Positions 13,692 to 14,298 of a stretch of DNA of 14,298 bases are shown here, one piece after another. A program made the position numbers and the translations under genes. Source of the DNA: CAMBDR01 sp046597185 (GTDB taxonomy: Bacteria; Pseudomonadota; Gammaproteobacteria; Burkholderiales; Burkholderiaceae_D); contig JBKJLF010000035.1 in the NCBI GenBank assembly GCA_046597185.1, positions 1-14,298 on the forward strand, in the 5' to 3' direction. The notes beneath the pieces were generated by a model that worked only from the letters and a program-made list of their open reading frames with translations, did not search any database and was not told the origin of the DNA. Numbering within the stretch: position 1 is the first letter of the stretch; every line of letters starts with the position of its first letter.

Positions 13692-13776
13692 TCAACTGTT
13701 GTCGCAAAGTACTTTTTGTTGCGGTAATTGTGAAATTTGACTCCTGGCTTCGTTTAACTTTTCTAGAGGTGATTTT

Positions 13777-14043
13777 GTGAGTAAAGACAATTCCAAACGT
13801 GTGGTTCGTTTTGCAACCACTTATCCCGCTTTTCGTAATGCATTACGCGCAGATCCACAGCAAGCCTTCAGCTTGTTCGCCAAAGATTTGCGCCTGGAGG
13901 GTGATATTCCCTTGGAACCGGCTGAAATTCAAGCGGTGACTAGTATTACCGATGAAGCATTTGCTGCCTTGGCGCGTATCGTTGCTTCTTTGAGTACGCC
14001 CTTTGAAAAAAATCAAGCACCAGCTAGTTACTTCATACTGTAG
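13777..14043 (+). CDS. 88-aa protein with RiPP-leader-like helix, unknown function
   Basis: This small protein starts at GTG 13777 after a strong ribosome site AGAGGTGA (13765-13772). The segment FATTYPAFRNALRADPQQAF (residues 12-31) has the 'FR..L..DP..A' pattern seen in leader regions of Nif11/NHLP-type and LigA-like precursors of ribosomally made peptides. A second helical part is IPLEPAEIQAVTSITDEAF (44-62), then FAALARIVASL. The tail, STPFEKNQAPASYFIL, contains no cysteine and few Ser/Thr, so it is not an obvious lanthipeptide or thiopeptide core. The next gene, a probable heme-oxygenase-like oxidase, starts 14 bases later, which supports an enzyme-substrate or enzyme-partner relation. 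It could equally be a small helper protein. The family call is inference from pattern only. Confidence 0.75.
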   Translation: MSKDNSKRVVRFATTYPAFRNALRADPQQAFSLFAKDLRLEGDIPLEPAEIQAVTSITDEAFAALARIVASLSTPFEKNQAPASYFIL

Positions 14044-14057
14044 TACAGGAATTAACC

Positions 14058-14298
14058 GTGTCCGAGAACCCGATGCCCCGTTTGGCGCAATTCCAACTGC
14101 AAACCGAAATAGCAGTCCAAAGCTTATCTGATTTGGCGCGCCAAATTTTGTCCGGCCCTGACTTGCCGGATGTCTTTTTAGCCTATTTAATTGCCTTACA
14201 TGGCATTATTCGTGCCAGTGAACCCTTGTTGCAAGCGGGGGCGGATGAAGCGGCACGGCGATATCAAGCCGGGGATGATACTTGCCGTGGTTTGGCCG
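14058..14298 (+). CDS. Probable heme-oxygenase-like (diiron) enzyme, N-terminal part (3' end outside window)
   Basis: A frame opens at GTG 14058 with AGGA (14047-14050) 7 bases upstream and stays open to the window end, giving about 80 residues; ATG 14073 is an alternative start. The segment LPDVFLAYLIALHGIIRAS followed by EPLLQAGADEAARRYQAG resembles the N-terminal helices of the TENA/heme-oxygenase-like 'iron-containing redox enzyme' proteins (HDO superfamily). In these, helices with Glu and His ligands build a diiron site. The His in ALHGIIRAS may belong to that scaffold, but the decisive ligands would lie beyond the window. Tight spacing to the 88-aa gene indicates an operon. The assignment rests on a short N-terminus and is tentative. 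Confidence 0.55.
   Translation, partial: MSENPMPRLAQFQLQTEIAVQSLSDLARQILSGPDLPDVFLAYLIALHGIIRASEPLLQAGADEAARRYQAGDDTCRGLA

Noticed and set aside
1..14298. CRISPR array, tRNA, rRNA, insertion sequence or integrase
   Set aside because: Looked for by eye: no regular repeat-spacer series, no cloverleaf-like gene, and no transposase or recombinase motif among the translations.

Overview
The window looks like a chromosomal segment of a betaproteobacterium, of an Oxalobacteraceae/Burkholderiales or Neisseriales type. This rests on protein style (NarL-type regulator, XRE regulators with the KNTQV motif, M3 oligopeptidase) and on moderate GC; it is an inference, with no rRNA or marker gene to confirm it. 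No tRNA, rRNA, CRISPR array, transposase or integrase was found.

Region 1 (1-1213, +): the C-terminal end of a sensor histidine kinase, followed by a small serine-acetyltransferase-like hexapeptide-repeat enzyme. Region 2 (1269-5673, +): a probable anti-phage defence cluster. An OLD/RecF-like ABC-type ATPase overlaps by ATGA with a DUF4276 protein. After 137 bases comes a large STAND protein with an Mrr-like PD-(D/E)XK nuclease domain, an NB-ARC NTPase and C-terminal tetratricopeptide repeats, the layout of a bacterial NLR/Avs-like sensor-effector. Region 3 (5674-7463): a minus-strand 107-aa orphan protein with its own terminator, divergent from an XRE regulator; a perfect 14-bp palindrome lies between them. 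A second, related XRE regulator follows, then the remains of a minus-strand membrane-protein gene with an in-frame stop.

Region 4 (7464-8701): a minus-strand secreted protein whose proline-rich C-terminus has been moved out of frame by a single-base shift, a plus-strand orphan gene, a 20-bp tandem repeat and a strong plus-strand terminator. Region 5 (8702-13473, all minus): in transcription order, a NarL/FixJ-type response regulator, a class III PLP aminotransferase, an SDR-fold protein that has lost most of its catalytic residues, and an exported M3 (PepF-like) oligopeptidase. The aminotransferase-SDR pair is clearly richer in GC than its neighbours. It is bracketed by two 36-bp direct repeats (30/36 identical), each carrying the 3' end of a response-regulator gene. 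This suggests that the pair was inserted between a regulator and the peptidase by recombination at the regulator's 3' end.

Region 6 (13474-14298): an intergenic region with three 12-bp tandem repeats close to the regulator start. It is followed by an 88-aa protein with a RiPP-leader-like helix and, 14 bases later, the start of a probable heme-oxygenase-like (diiron) enzyme that runs off the window. The two most promising leads are the defence cluster and the small-protein/oxidase pair; the bracketed cassette is the clearest sign of transfer.
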